The notes below the pieces were generated by a model. That model made no database searches, was not told the DNA's origin, and saw nothing but the letters and a program-made list of their open reading frames with translations. A program made the translations under genes and the position numbers. Positions 1 through 8,727 of a DNA stretch of 64,000 nt are shown here, in pieces. This DNA comes from Nocardioides sp. GY 10113 (GTDB lineage Bacteria; Actinomycetota; Actinomycetes; Propionibacteriales; Nocardioidaceae), in the NCBI RefSeq assembly GCF_004919105.1, contig NZ_STGK01000009.1:124001-188000 (forward strand), given 5' to 3'. The stretch's first letter is position 1. Each line of letters opens with the position of its first letter.

Positions 1-111
1 GGCCCGCGGCTCGGGCCGGGTCTCGGAGATGGCCACCATCGCCGCGACGACCGCCAGCACCACGATCACGACCACGAGGGTCGTCCGCCAGCCCACACGC
101 GCCGAACTCAT
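1..111 (-). CDS. N-terminal fragment of a membrane-anchored or secreted protein
   Basis: This reading frame begins with an ATG at 109-111 on the minus strand and runs off the left edge of the window after 37 residues. The visible part has a short basic head (MSSARVGWRTT) and then about 17 hydrophobic residues rich in Val, Leu and Ala, followed by a polar, proline-containing stretch. That is a single N-terminal signal anchor or signal peptide. Nothing of the functional domain is inside the window, so no role can be given. Confidence 0.5.
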   Translation of the reverse strand, partial: MSSARVGWRTTLVVVIVVLAVVAAMVAISETRPEPRA

Positions 112-368
112 CCGCTGACCACACCCCTGTTCCCGCGAGCGGCTGCTCGCGCGCGGGCCACCCTACCGAGGGCCACCCAGGCCGGCCCAAGCGAGCGGAG
201 GGGCTGTGAGGGCAAGCACACCGGACCGGGAGCGCCTCACGGCGCAGGGCCGCTCGTAGCGGCTAATTTTGGGACCCGGGGCTGCCGCGGCCCGGCGTGC
301 TTGCGGTTCCCAGTCTAGGCGTTGGGGCCAGATCCGCCGGAATTCGGAGAAGGCCGTCGAGGCCGGAC

Positions 369-980
369 CTAGCCGAGGCTCTGCGCCATCTCCAGGTGCC
401 CCGCGGCCTCGAGCTGCTCGGCCAGCACCAGCATCCTCCGCACCCCCTGCTCGTCGGCGCCGGGCAGGTGCGCGCGACCGACCGCCACCACCCGGGAGAA
501 CGCCGAGGCGCGGAACAGCACGTCCGCGAAGTCGGCGCTGCCGATCCCCCGCAAGACGGCGTCGACCATGACTCGCAGCTCGTCCGGCCCGGGCGGGTCG
601 GCGACCCCGGCGACCACCTCGGCGACCTCCGCGCTGCGCCGGCCCGCGTCGAACTCGCGGGCGACGCCGGCGGCGTCGGCGTGCACCCAGGACCGCAGCA
701 CGAAGAGCCGCCACAGGCAGCCCGCCAGCGAGTCGGCGGGGGCACCCGCCCAGACCTCCGCGATCGCCTCGATGCCCTCGGTGTCGGCCAGGCGCACGAT
801 CCGCTCGGCCACCGCCGCCTCGTCGGCGCCGCGCGCGCCGCGCACCAGCAGCGCGGCCGCCTGGTCGGCCGCCTCGCTCAACGCGGCCGGGTCCGTCCCG
901 CCCTCGAACCCCTCGAAGAAGCCGCCGTCGCGGCGGGCGGGGCGGTGGTGCGGCCGGGGGCCGGGCGTTGCTTCTGGCAC
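369..980 (-). CDS. Conserved actinobacterial hypothetical protein, 203 aa
   Basis: I do not recognise a named family. The protein starts with a poorly conserved basic head, and from about residue 20 (GGFFEGFEGG) it is an all-alpha, Ala/Glu/Asp-rich soluble protein with no signal peptide and no membrane segment. Trp and Leu-rich helices around residues 85-100 (CLWRLFVLRSWVH) suggest a helical core. The start used is a GTG at 978-980 with a TAGGCT-like -10 element close upstream, so the mRNA may be leaderless. A later start near the GGFFEGF segment cannot be excluded. It lies in the same direction as hrpA but is separated from it by a 242-bp gap holding a long palindrome, so it is probably a separate transcription unit. 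Codon use matches its neighbours, and I take it to be a real gene of unknown function. Confidence 0.65.
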   Translation of the reverse strand: MPEATPGPRPHHRPARRDGGFFEGFEGGTDPAALSEAADQAAALLVRGARGADEAAVAERIVRLADTEGIEAIAEVWAGAPADSLAGCLWRLFVLRSWVHADAAGVAREFDAGRRSAEVAEVVAGVADPPGPDELRVMVDAVLRGIGSADFADVLFRASAFSRVVAVGRAHLPGADEQGVRRMLVLAEQLEAAGHLEMAQSLG

Positions 981-1005
981 CGATCCAGCCTAGGTCGCGG
1001 CGCCA

Positions 1006-1139
1006 GCATCCGTGGCTTTGCGAGCGAGTTTCCGCGCCGACCTGGCAAGGCGGAGGAGCGAAGGCGGGACGGAGTCCCTCCGAGCCACCGACAACGCGGC
1101 CAGGTCGGATGCGGAGGCTCGCGCAGCAGCCACGGATGC
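1006..1139. repeat. 134-bp imperfect palindrome with perfect 12-bp arms
   Basis: GCATCCGTGGCT at 1006-1017 is matched by its exact reverse complement at 1128-1139. Inward from these arms further blocks pair (GCGAG, TCCGC and CGACCTGGC on the left with their complements on the right, at slightly shifted offsets), so the whole element can fold into one long interrupted hairpin centred near 1072. It fills most of the gap between the hypothetical gene and hrpA. It looks like a small non-autonomous palindromic element rather than a terminator. Confidence 0.6.
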
Positions 1140-1200
1140 ACCCACCGCGGCCCTGGTCGCCGTGGGTGACCCGATGGCATCAACGGCGAACTCGGGCCGA

Positions 1201-1219
1201 CGGCCGCCGCGGGCGGCCG
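1201..1219 (-). terminator. Hairpin just downstream of hrpA
   Basis: CGGCCGCC and GGCGGCCG pair as an 8-bp GC stem with a GCG loop, three bases beyond the hrpA stop codon. There is no U-tract, as is usual in this kind of genome. It is a plausible terminator for hrpA. Confidence 0.4.
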
Positions 1220-1222
1220 GGG

Positions 1223-4200
1223 TCAGCCGAGCCGGTCCAGCGCCTTGCGGATCCGCACGTCGCTGACCTTGCCGTCGGTGCCCAGCGAGGACGCCCACAG
1301 CGAGACCCGGTACTCCTCCAGCATCCACCGGACCTCCTCCAGCGCGGGCCCCGCGGGCCGCCCCGCCGGGAGCGCCGCCATCCGGTGCAGGTACGCCTCC
1401 TGAAGCGGCCCGACCAGGCTCATCGCGTCGCGGTCCTTGACCACCGCGCCCATCCCCTCGCCGAGCCGCGCCCGGCGCTGCCGCATCGCCGCGAGGTACG
1501 TCGGGTAGCGGCGCAGCCGGGCCGGGCCGGTGCCCGCGCTGCTGCCCTCGGCGGCGCCGCCGATGAAGCCGTCGAAGACCAGCCGGCCGGCCTGGGCCTG
1601 CAGGTCGGTCACCGCCGGCAGCGCGGGCATCTCGACGCGACCGCTGAGCGCCTTGTCGGTCTCCCGCCACGCCTCCAGCGCCCGCAGCACCAGCTGCAGG
1701 TGGTCGCGGACCGCATCGGCGGCCCGGCCGCGGACGTCGCCCAGCAGGGCGTCGTACGCCTCCTTGCCGCGGGGCACCCGCTCGGCCAGCCGCTCCAGCA
1801 CGACCGCCCTCAGGCAGTCGGCGAGCAGCGCGTCGATGCTGCGGTAGGGCGAGCCGGCCAGCGCCAGTCGGTCGGCCATCGGCAGGGCGTCGAGCTGCCC
1901 CTTCAACGGCGCCGTCCCGAGCGCGAGCAGGAGCAGCCGGGCCACGCCGTGCCGGTGCCGGTCCTCGGCCTCCTCGGCCGACCCGAAGATCTCCACACCC
2001 ACCGTGCGGCCCTCGTCGACCAGCGCCGGGTGGGCCGTGACCTGGTGCCCGGCGCGAGTCTCGGTGACCTCGGCCGGCAGGTCCCCGAAGACCCAGGCGG
2101 TCTCGCCGCTGCGGGCCAGCCCGGTGTCGGTGGCCACCGCGGCCAGCGCCCTGGTGAACTCGCCGGCCAGCGGCGCCTTCAGCGCGGCCAGGTCCTTGCC
2201 GCGCGACTGCTCCCGGCCGCGCTCGTCGACCACCCGGTAGGTCGGCCGCAGGTGCGCGGGCAGCCCGACCAGGTCCCACGACTCCCGCGGGATGTGCACG
2301 CCCCGGGTGGAGCGCAGGTAGCGCTCGAGCGCGTCCAGCAGCGGCTCGTCGCCGGGCGGGACCGCCTCCAGGAACTCCCGGGCGGTGTTGGGCGCGGGCA
2401 CGCACTGCACCCGCAGCGCCTTGGGCAGGCCGCGCAGCAGCTCGGTGACGAGCTCGACGCGCAGGCCCGGCACGTGCCAGGAGAAGTCGTCGTCGGCGAC
2501 CCGGTTGAGGGTGGCCACGGGGATGTCGATGGTCAGGCCGTCGTCGCGGGCGCCCGGCTCGAAGTGGTAGCTGATCGGGAAGGTCAGCCCCTCGGCGGAG
2601 GCCCACTGCTCCGGGTAGTCCTCGGCGCTGACCTCCTCGGCGGCGTCGTGGGTGAGCATCGCGGGATCGAAGGTCAGCAGGTCGGGGTCGGCGCGCCGGG
2701 CCTGCTTCCACCACTGGTCGAAGTGGGCGCCGGAGACGACCTCCTTGCCGACCCGGGCGTCGTAGAAGTCGAAGAGCGCGTGCTCGTCGACGACCAGGTC
2801 GCGGCGGCGGGCGCGGTGCTCGAGCTCCTCCGCCTCGGCCAGCAGCCGACGGTTGTGGCCGAAGAAGTGGTGCCGGGTGGACCACTCGCCGTAGACCAGC
2901 GCGTGCCGGATGAAGAGCTCGCGCGAGAGCTCGGGGTCGATCCGGCCGTAGTTGACCGGGCGGTCGGCCACCAGCGGGACGCCGTACAGGGTGACCCGCT
3001 CGCGCGCGACGACCGAGGCGCGCTTGCGCGACCAGACGGGCTCCGAGTAGGTGCGCTTGACCAGGTGGGCGCCGATCCGCTCGGCCCACTCGGGCTTGAT
3101 CTCGGCGTTCTGGCGGGCCCAGAGGCGCCCCGTCTCGACCAGCTCGCCGGCCATCAGGAACTGCGGGTTCCTCCGGGCCAGGCCGGAGCCGGGGAAGATC
3201 GCGAACTTCGCGCCGCGGGCGCCGAGGTACTCCCGGGGGCCCGGACGGCGCTGGTCGCGGCCGCGCTGGTTGCCGCGGCCCGGCGCCGGCTTCTCCCTCT
3301 CCTCCAGCGCGCCGATGTGGCTGAGCAGGCCGGAGAGCAGCGCCTGGTGGATGCCGTCGGCGTCGTAGGCGGCGGTGGTTTCGAGGCTCGCTTCGCCTCG
3401 CACCTCAACCACCGGTTCGATGGTCAGCCCCATCTCCTTGGCCACCCGGCGCAGCTGCGACTCGAACTCCTGCCACTCCCGCACCCGCAGGTAGTTGAGG
3501 AACTCGCGCCTGCACATCCGTCGGAAGGCGCTGGAGGAGAGGTCGCGCTGCTGCTGGCGCAGGTAGCGCCACAGGTTGAGCCAGGTCAGGAAGTCCGACC
3601 CCTCGGCCTTGAACCGGGCATGGGCCTGGTCCGCCTGCGGCTTCTGCTCGGCGGGTCGCTCACGGGGATCCTGCAGCGAGAGGGCCGCGGTGATCACCAG
3701 CACGTCGCGCACGCAGCCGAGGCGCTCGGCCTCGATCAGCATCCGGGCCAGCCGCGGGTCGATCGGCAGCCGAGCCAGGCGGCGCCCGGTCTTGGTCAGG
3801 CGACCCGCGCCCGTCATCGCGCCGAGCTCCTCGAGCAGCTGCGTGCCGGCCTGCACGTTGCGGCGGTCCGGCGGCTCCACGAACGGGAACCGGCCGATGT
3901 CGCCCAGCCCGAGCGAGGTCATCTGCAGGATCACCGAGGCCAGGTTGGTGCGCAGGATCTCGGGGTCGGTGAACTCCGGGCGGCCCTCGAAGTCCTCCTC
4001 CGCGTAGAGGCGGATCGCGACGCCGGCGGCGACGCGGCCGCACCGGCCGGAGCGCTGGTTGGCCGACGCCTGGCTGATCGGCTCGATCGGCAGCCGCTGC
4101 ACCTTGGTGCGCGCCGAGTACCGCGAGATCCGCGCGACGCCGCTGTCGACGACGTACCGGATGCCGGGCACCGTCAGCGAGGTCTCGGCGACGTTGGTGG

Positions 4201-5110
4201 CCAGCACCACCCGGCGCCGGGAGGTGGCGGCCGGGGCGAAGACGCGGTGCTGCTCGGCCGCGGAGAGGCGGCTGAACAGCGGCAGCACGTCGATGCCGCG
4301 CGGCCCCTCGGCCAGCGGGGAGAGGGCCTCGGCGGTGTCCCGGATCTCCCGCTCGCCGGGCAGGAAGACCAGGATGTCGCCGGGCCCCTCCGCGGAGAGC
4401 TCCTTGACCGCGTCGACGATCGCCTCGGTCTGGTCGCGGACGACCATCTCCCCCTCGTCGTCATCCTCGGCGACGTCCATCAGGGGGCGGTAGCGGACCT
4501 CGACCGGGTAGGTACGGCCGGAGACCTCGATGATCGGCGCCGGCTCGCCGTCGGCGTCGGCGAAGTGCTCGGCGAAGCGCTCCGGGTCGATGGTCGCGGA
4601 GGTGATGATCAGCTTCAGGTCGGGGCGACGCGGCAGCAGCTGCTTGAGGTAGCCGAGCAGGAAGTCGATGTTGAGGCTGCGCTCGTGGGCCTCGTCGATG
4701 ATGATCGTGTCGTAGCGGCGCAGCTCGCGATCGCGCTGCAGCTCGGCGAGCAGGATGCCGTCGGTCATCAGCTTGAGCCGGCTGGCCTTCGAGGTCCGGT
4801 CGGTGAACCGGACCTGGTAGCCGACCAGGTCGCCCAGGTCGACGCCGAGCTCCTCGGCGATCCGCTCGGCCACCGAGCGCGCGGCGATCCGGCGCGGCTG
4901 GGTGTGCCCGATCATCCGCGGGCGCCCGTCGGGTCCCTCGCCGCCGCGGCCCAGCTCGAGGCAGATCTTGGGCAGCTGGGTGGTCTTCCCGGAGCCGGTC
5001 TCGCCGGCGACGATGACCACCTGGTGGTCGCGGATGGCCTCGGCGATGTCGTCGCGGCGACCGCTGACGGGCAGCTCGGCGGGGTAGGTGATCTTCACAG
5101 CGCCGCCCAT
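1223..5110 (-). CDS. hrpA: ATP-dependent DEAH-box RNA helicase HrpA
   Basis: This 1295-aa protein is a full-length HrpA. Residues 36-43 are the Walker A motif GETGSGKT and residues 139-142 are the DEAH box (IIIDEAHERS). The SAT motif (LIITSATID) follows about 30 residues later, then the helicase C domain with the TNVAETSLTVPGI and QRSGRCGR motifs, the HA2/OB-fold region, and a long C-terminal DUF3418 extension that is characteristic of bacterial HrpA. The family unwinds RNA in an NTP-dependent way and has been linked to mRNA processing and ribosome rescue, and it acts in the cytoplasm. The start is the ATG at 5108-5110 (MGGAVKITYPAEL), close to the usual HrpA N-terminus. It is divergent from the aminotransferase gene and stands alone on its strand. 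All motor motifs are intact. Confidence 0.95.
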   Translation of the reverse strand: MGGAVKITYPAELPVSGRRDDIAEAIRDHQVVIVAGETGSGKTTQLPKICLELGRGGEGPDGRPRMIGHTQPRRIAARSVAERIAEELGVDLGDLVGYQVRFTDRTSKASRLKLMTDGILLAELQRDRELRRYDTIIIDEAHERSLNIDFLLGYLKQLLPRRPDLKLIITSATIDPERFAEHFADADGEPAPIIEVSGRTYPVEVRYRPLMDVAEDDDEGEMVVRDQTEAIVDAVKELSAEGPGDILVFLPGEREIRDTAEALSPLAEGPRGIDVLPLFSRLSAAEQHRVFAPAATSRRRVVLATNVAETSLTVPGIRYVVDSGVARISRYSARTKVQRLPIEPISQASANQRSGRCGRVAAGVAIRLYAEEDFEGRPEFTDPEILRTNLASVILQMTSLGLGDIGRFPFVEPPDRRNVQAGTQLLEELGAMTGAGRLTKTGRRLARLPIDPRLARMLIEAERLGCVRDVLVITAALSLQDPRERPAEQKPQADQAHARFKAEGSDFLTWLNLWRYLRQQQRDLSSSAFRRMCRREFLNYLRVREWQEFESQLRRVAKEMGLTIEPVVEVRGEASLETTAAYDADGIHQALLSGLLSHIGALEEREKPAPGRGNQRGRDQRRPGPREYLGARGAKFAIFPGSGLARRNPQFLMAGELVETGRLWARQNAEIKPEWAERIGAHLVKRTYSEPVWSRKRASVVARERVTLYGVPLVADRPVNYGRIDPELSRELFIRHALVYGEWSTRHHFFGHNRRLLAEAEELEHRARRRDLVVDEHALFDFYDARVGKEVVSGAHFDQWWKQARRADPDLLTFDPAMLTHDAAEEVSAEDYPEQWASAEGLTFPISYHFEPGARDDGLTIDIPVATLNRVADDDFSWHVPGLRVELVTELLRGLPKALRVQCVPAPNTAREFLEAVPPGDEPLLDALERYLRSTRGVHIPRESWDLVGLPAHLRPTYRVVDERGREQSRGKDLAALKAPLAGEFTRALAAVATDTGLARSGETAWVFGDLPAEVTETRAGHQVTAHPALVDEGRTVGVEIFGSAEEAEDRHRHGVARLLLLALGTAPLKGQLDALPMADRLALAGSPYRSIDALLADCLRAVVLERLAERVPRGKEAYDALLGDVRGRAADAVRDHLQLVLRALEAWRETDKALSGRVEMPALPAVTDLQAQAGRLVFDGFIGGAAEGSSAGTGPARLRRYPTYLAAMRQRRARLGEGMGAVVKDRDAMSLVGPLQEAYLHRMAALPAGRPAGPALEEVRWMLEEYRVSLWASSLGTDGKVSDVRIRKALDRLG

Positions 5111-5170
5111 TGTTCCCGATCCGGACCGGCGAGTGGGTTTCGGTGAGGTCGTGGGCTACGGTGGCCGCAC

Positions 5171-5187
5171 AGATTGTCAGACAATCT
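5171..5187. promoter_or_regulatory. GntR/FadR-type operator upstream of rocD
   Basis: AGATTGTCAGACAATCT is a perfect 7-bp inverted repeat around a 3-bp centre. Its core fits the TNGTNNNACNA consensus of the FadR branch of GntR regulators. It lies 30 bp before the aminotransferase ATG in the divergent hrpA-rocD spacer, so binding here would block the rocD promoter. No GntR gene lies in this window. Confidence 0.6.
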
Positions 5188-5216
5188 GGCGATACCGCAT
5201 CGACGAGGGAGGCCCG

Positions 5217-6455
5217 ATGACCACGATGATTCCGACCGCGCCCACGAGCACGCCGGAGGCCGTGGAGCGGGCCGAGGCCCGCACGGCGCACAACTACCAC
5301 CCGCTGCCGGTGGTCATCGAGCACGCCGAGGGCGCCTGGATGACCGACGTCGACGGTCGCCGGTTCCTGGACCTGCTGGCCGGCTACTCCGCGCTCAACT
5401 TCGGGCACAGCAACCCGCGACTGGTCGAGGTCGCCCGCGAGCAGCTGGGCCGGCTCACGCTGACCAGCCGCGCCTTCATCCACGACCACTTCGCCGACTT
5501 CTGCGCCGGGCTCGGCGACCTGTGCGGCAAGGACCTCGTGCTGCCCATGAACACCGGCGCGGAGGCCGTCGAGACCGCGATCAAGGTCAGCCGCAAGTGG
5601 GGCTACGAGGTCAAGGGCGTCGCCGACGACCGAGCCCGGATCATCGTCGCCGCCGGCAACTTCCACGGCCGCACCACCACCATCGTCGGCTTCTCCGACG
5701 ACCCCGACGCGCGGAACGGGTTCGGCCCGTTCACGCCCGGCTTCGACATGGTCCCGTACGGCGACCTGGCGGCCCTCGAGGCCGCGATCACCCCCGACAC
5801 GGTGGCCGTGCTGATCGAGCCGATCCAGGGCGAGGGCGGCGTCGTGATCCCGCCCGAGGGCTACCTGCGCGGCGTCCGCGAGGCCTGCACCCGCCACGAC
5901 GTGCTCTTCGTCGCCGACGAGATCCAGGCCGGACTCGGCCGCACCGGGCGCACCTTCGCGTGCGACCACGAGGGCGTCGTACCGGACCTCTACGTGCTGG
6001 GCAAGGCGCTCGGCGGCGGCATCGTGCCGGTCTCCGCGGTGGTCGGCGACCGCGACGTGCTCGGCGTGCTCCGACCCGGCCAGCACGGCTCCACGTTCGG
6101 CGGCAACCCGCTGGCCTGCGCAGTGGGCACCGAGGTGGTCCGGATGCTCGCCGACGGCGAGCCGCAGGCGCGCGCCGCCGAGCTGGGCACGCTGCTGCGC
6201 GAGCGCCTCGAGGCGATGGTCGGCCGCGGCGTGGTCGGCGTCCGGGTGCGCGGACTGTGGGCCGGCGTGGACATCGACCCCTCGATCGGCACCGGACGCG
6301 AGGTCTGCGAGCGGCTGATGGCGCGCGGCGTGCTGGCCAAGGACACCCACGGATCCACGATCCGCCTGGCTCCGCCGCTGACGATCTCGGCCGAGGACCT
6401 CTCCTGGGGCCTGGACCAGCTCGAGGCGGTGCTGGCGGCCGAGCGCGCCGCCTGA
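5217..6455 (+). CDS. rocD: Ornithine--oxo-acid aminotransferase
   Basis: The 412-aa protein is a class-III PLP-dependent aminotransferase with the features of ornithine aminotransferase, which converts L-ornithine and 2-oxoglutarate to glutamate semialdehyde and glutamate in arginine/ornithine catabolism. Visible motifs are the substrate-pocket segment LLAGYSALNFGHSNP, the phosphate-binding NTGAEAVETAIK, the IVAAGNFHGRT segment, the PLP-ring Asp in FVADEIQAGLGRTG, and the Schiff-base lysine in VLGKALGGG. I use the ATG at 5217, because a purine-rich Shine-Dalgarno stretch (GAGGGAGG) sits just before it and the upstream in-frame sequence contains the operator palindrome. It appears monocistronic and converges on a TetR gene. 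Other class-III omega-aminotransferases are possible, but the N-terminal half is typical RocD. Confidence 0.9.
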   Translation: MTTMIPTAPTSTPEAVERAEARTAHNYHPLPVVIEHAEGAWMTDVDGRRFLDLLAGYSALNFGHSNPRLVEVAREQLGRLTLTSRAFIHDHFADFCAGLGDLCGKDLVLPMNTGAEAVETAIKVSRKWGYEVKGVADDRARIIVAAGNFHGRTTTIVGFSDDPDARNGFGPFTPGFDMVPYGDLAALEAAITPDTVAVLIEPIQGEGGVVIPPEGYLRGVREACTRHDVLFVADEIQAGLGRTGRTFACDHEGVVPDLYVLGKALGGGIVPVSAVVGDRDVLGVLRPGQHGSTFGGNPLACAVGTEVVRMLADGEPQARAAELGTLLRERLEAMVGRGVVGVRVRGLWAGVDIDPSIGTGREVCERLMARGVLAKDTHGSTIRLAPPLTISAEDLSWGLDQLEAVLAAERAA

Positions 6456-6467
6456 CCCGCCTGACCC

Positions 6468-6503
6468 GGCTGACCGGCCGCGGCCTGCCGGCGCCGGTCA
6501 GCC
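6468..6503. terminator. Shared hairpin between rocD and the TetR gene
   Basis: GGCTGACCGG pairs perfectly with CCGGTCAGCC across a 16-nt GC-rich loop. The structure lies between two convergent genes and overlaps the stop codon of the TetR gene, so it could stop transcription from both sides. Confidence 0.45.
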
Positions 6504-7118
6504 GAGAGCGGCGACCAGCGCCGGCAGCGCGTCGCTGAGGATCCGCACCACGTCGTCGCGGGTCAGCCCGTCGGGCTCCGCGCACCACGCGAGCACGGTC
6601 TCCTCGGCGAAGGCCGCCCACCCGCGCACCAGCAGCCGGGTGGCCGGGGTGTCCGGGATCAGCTCGCCGGCACCCTCGGGCCGGAAGATCCGGTCGGTCA
6701 GCGCGGCCCGCGCCTCGTCGTAGATCCGGCGCAGGGTCTCGTTGCCGCCGGCCGCGGCGCGCACCAGCGACCGGTACCCCGCGAGGTTGTCGACCACGTA
6801 GTCGACGTACGCCGCCATCGAGTGCCGCAGCCGGACCATCGGGTCGGGGTCCTCGCTCGGCGCCGTCTGCGCGACCAGGTCGTCGGCGGCGCACTGGACG
6901 ACCGCCTCGTAGAACCCCTGCTTGCTCCCGAAGTAGTGGTAGAGCAGCCCGCGGGAGACGCCGGCGACCTCGGCCAGCCGGTCGATCGAGATCTCCTCGA
7001 TCGAGCCCTGGCTGAACAGCTGCACGCCGAGCGCGAGCAGCTGCTCGCGGCGCCGCTCGGGCGACAGACGCACCCGCGCCGTCCCGGAGGTATGGGGGCT
7101 CGAGGCGGTCGGGGGCAT
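6498..7118 (-). CDS. TetR/AcrR-family transcriptional regulator
   Basis: This is a 206-aa one-domain-plus-ligand-domain regulator. Residues from about 18 to 65 form the TetR helix-turn-helix, ending in the typical signature DRLAEVAGVSRGLLYHYFGS, and the remaining part is an all-helical ligand-binding and dimerisation domain with no recognisable specificity. The gene is divergent from the Baeyer-Villiger monooxygenase and SDR genes, and two copies of an inverted repeat sit in the 73-bp spacer. The natural reading is a local repressor of that oxidative operon and of itself, released by a ketone, alcohol or related substrate. The first 15 or so residues are low-complexity, so the true start could be slightly downstream. 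Confidence 0.88.
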   Translation of the reverse strand: MPPTASSPHTSGTARVRLSPERRREQLLALGVQLFSQGSIEEISIDRLAEVAGVSRGLLYHYFGSKQGFYEAVVQCAADDLVAQTAPSEDPDPMVRLRHSMAAYVDYVVDNLAGYRSLVRAAAGGNETLRRIYDEARAALTDRIFRPEGAGELIPDTPATRLLVRGWAAFAEETVLAWCAEPDGLTRDDVVRILSDALPALVAALG

Positions 7119-7127
7119 CCACCCACC

Positions 7128-7172
7128 CTATTGGCATTCGTTCAACAGAGTCTATTGACATCTGTTCAATAG
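7128..7172. promoter_or_regulatory. Two tandem TetR-type operators
   Basis: The spacer holds CTATTGA-N7-TCAATAG at 7152-7172, a perfect 7-bp inverted repeat, and a diverged copy CTATTGG-N7-TCAACAG at 7128-7148. The repeats are 24 bp apart, the size and geometry are right for TetR dimers, and they cover the promoters of both divergent genes. Confidence 0.7.
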
Positions 7173-7191
7173 CGCCCGTAGCGTCGCGCCC

Positions 7192-8727
7192 ATGCAGCGG
7201 ACCGACGTCGACCACCTGATCATCGGCGCGGGCTTCGCCGGGCTGTGCACGGCGATCAAGCTCCAGGAGGCGGGCGAGACCGACTTCCTCGTCATCGAGA
7301 AGGACGACGACGTCGGCGGCACCTGGCACGCCAACACCTACCCCGGCGCCGCGTGCGACGTGCCCAGCCAGCTCTACTCGTTCTCGTTCGCACTCAACCC
7401 GGAGTGGTCCGCGGCGTACTCGCCGCAGCCCGAGATCCTCGCCTACCTGCGCAGGGTCGCCGCCGACTCCGGCACGCTGGACCGGTTCCGCCTCGGCACC
7501 GAGGTGCTGGACGCCCGCTGGGACGCCGGGCTCGGGCGCTGGATCGTCACCAGCACCGCCGGGGAGTACGCCGCCCGGACGCTGATCGCCGGCGCCGGCG
7601 GGCTGTCGGAGCCCCGGCTCCCCGAGATCGAGGGCATCGGCTCCTTCGCCGGCCCGGTGTTCCACACCGCGCGCTGGGACCACGACGTGGAGCTGGCCGG
7701 CCGGCGGGTCGCCGTGATCGGCACCGGCGCCTCCGCGATCCAGGCCGTGCCCGAGCTGCGGAAGGTGGCCGCGCGGGTCGACGTCTACCAGCGCACCCCG
7801 AACTGGGTGATCCCCCGCAACGAGCGGCGCACCAGCGACCTGGAGAAGCGGCTGTTCCGGCGCGTGCCGGCGGTGCAGCGGGCGGTCCGCGCGGGCGTCT
7901 ACACAGCACTGGAGGCGCGGGTGCCGGCGTTCGTCCGGTTCCCGAGGCTCCAGGCGCTGACCGAGGCCGCGGCCAAGGCCAACATCCGGCGCGGCATCAC
8001 CGACCCCGCGCTGCGCGCCGCGGTGACACCGGACTACCGGGCCGGCTGCAAGCGGATCCTGATCTCCAACGCCTGGTACCCGGCGCTCGCCGCCGACAAC
8101 GTCGAGCTCGTCACCACCCGCATCGACCGGATCACCCCGGGGGGCATCGTCGACGCCGACGGCACCCACCGCGAGGTCGACGTACTGGTGATCGCCACCG
8201 GCTTCCACGTCACCGACCCGCCGATCGCGGAGCGGATCACCGGTCGCGACGGCCGCACCCTCGCCGAGGTGTGGACCGAGACCGGGATGCGGGCCTACAA
8301 GGGCACCACGATCCACGGCTTCCCCAACCTGTTCCAGCTGGTCGGGCCGAACACCGCGCTGGGCCACTCCAGCATGGTCTTCATCATCGAGTCCCAGGTC
8401 CGGTACGTCGTCGACGCCGTCGACGCGCTGCGCCGATCCGGCTGGGCGCCGGTCGAGCCGACGCCCGCCGCCCAGGAGGCCTGGAACGAGCACGTCCAGG
8501 AGCGGATGGGCAGCACGGTGTGGACCACCGGTGGCTGCGCGTCGTGGTACCTGGACCGGTTCGGCAACAACACCACGCTGTGGCCCGGGCATACCTTCAC
8601 CTTCCGCCGCCACCTGGCCCGCTTCGACCGGGGCGCCTACCAGGTGGTCGACCCCGCACCCGCCGTCCAGTCAGACACCCCGCCCGGCGCACAGCCCGGC
8701 ACCGAGAAGGAGAGCGTGACCGCATGA
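7192..8727 (+). CDS. Baeyer-Villiger-type flavin monooxygenase
   Basis: The 511-aa protein binds FAD through an N-terminal GAGFAG fold (residues 12-17) and NADPH through a second Rossmann motif, GTGASA, near residues 177-182. Between them, residues 152-162 carry the Baeyer-Villiger fingerprint FxGxxxHTxxW (FAGPVFHTARW). Family members insert one oxygen atom next to a ketone to give an ester or lactone, using O2 and NADPH. The substrate cannot be read from sequence; the partner SDR suggests oxidation of an alcohol, steroid or other alicyclic compound to a ketone and then ring or chain cleavage. The stop codon overlaps the start of the SDR by 4 bp (ATGA), so the two are one operon, presumably repressed by the divergent TetR protein. 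The start is ATG 7192. Confidence 0.93.
   Translation: MQRTDVDHLIIGAGFAGLCTAIKLQEAGETDFLVIEKDDDVGGTWHANTYPGAACDVPSQLYSFSFALNPEWSAAYSPQPEILAYLRRVAADSGTLDRFRLGTEVLDARWDAGLGRWIVTSTAGEYAARTLIAGAGGLSEPRLPEIEGIGSFAGPVFHTARWDHDVELAGRRVAVIGTGASAIQAVPELRKVAARVDVYQRTPNWVIPRNERRTSDLEKRLFRRVPAVQRAVRAGVYTALEARVPAFVRFPRLQALTEAAAKANIRRGITDPALRAAVTPDYRAGCKRILISNAWYPALAADNVELVTTRIDRITPGGIVDADGTHREVDVLVIATGFHVTDPPIAERITGRDGRTLAEVWTETGMRAYKGTTIHGFPNLFQLVGPNTALGHSSMVFIIESQVRYVVDAVDALRRSGWAPVEPTPAAQEAWNEHVQERMGSTVWTTGGCASWYLDRFGNNTTLWPGHTFTFRRHLARFDRGAYQVVDPAPAVQSDTPPGAQPGTEKESVTA

Noticed and set aside
163..368. tRNA or small RNA gene in the first spacer
   Set aside because: No cloverleaf, T-loop GTTCRA or CCA end could be fitted. 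I found no tRNA or rRNA anywhere in the window.
968..5146. 1392-codon plus-strand open frame opposite hrpA
   Set aside because: It is an antisense shadow caused by the GC-rich third positions of hrpA. Its translation is Arg/Gly/Ala-rich low complexity with no domain, and hrpA on the other strand has all helicase motifs.
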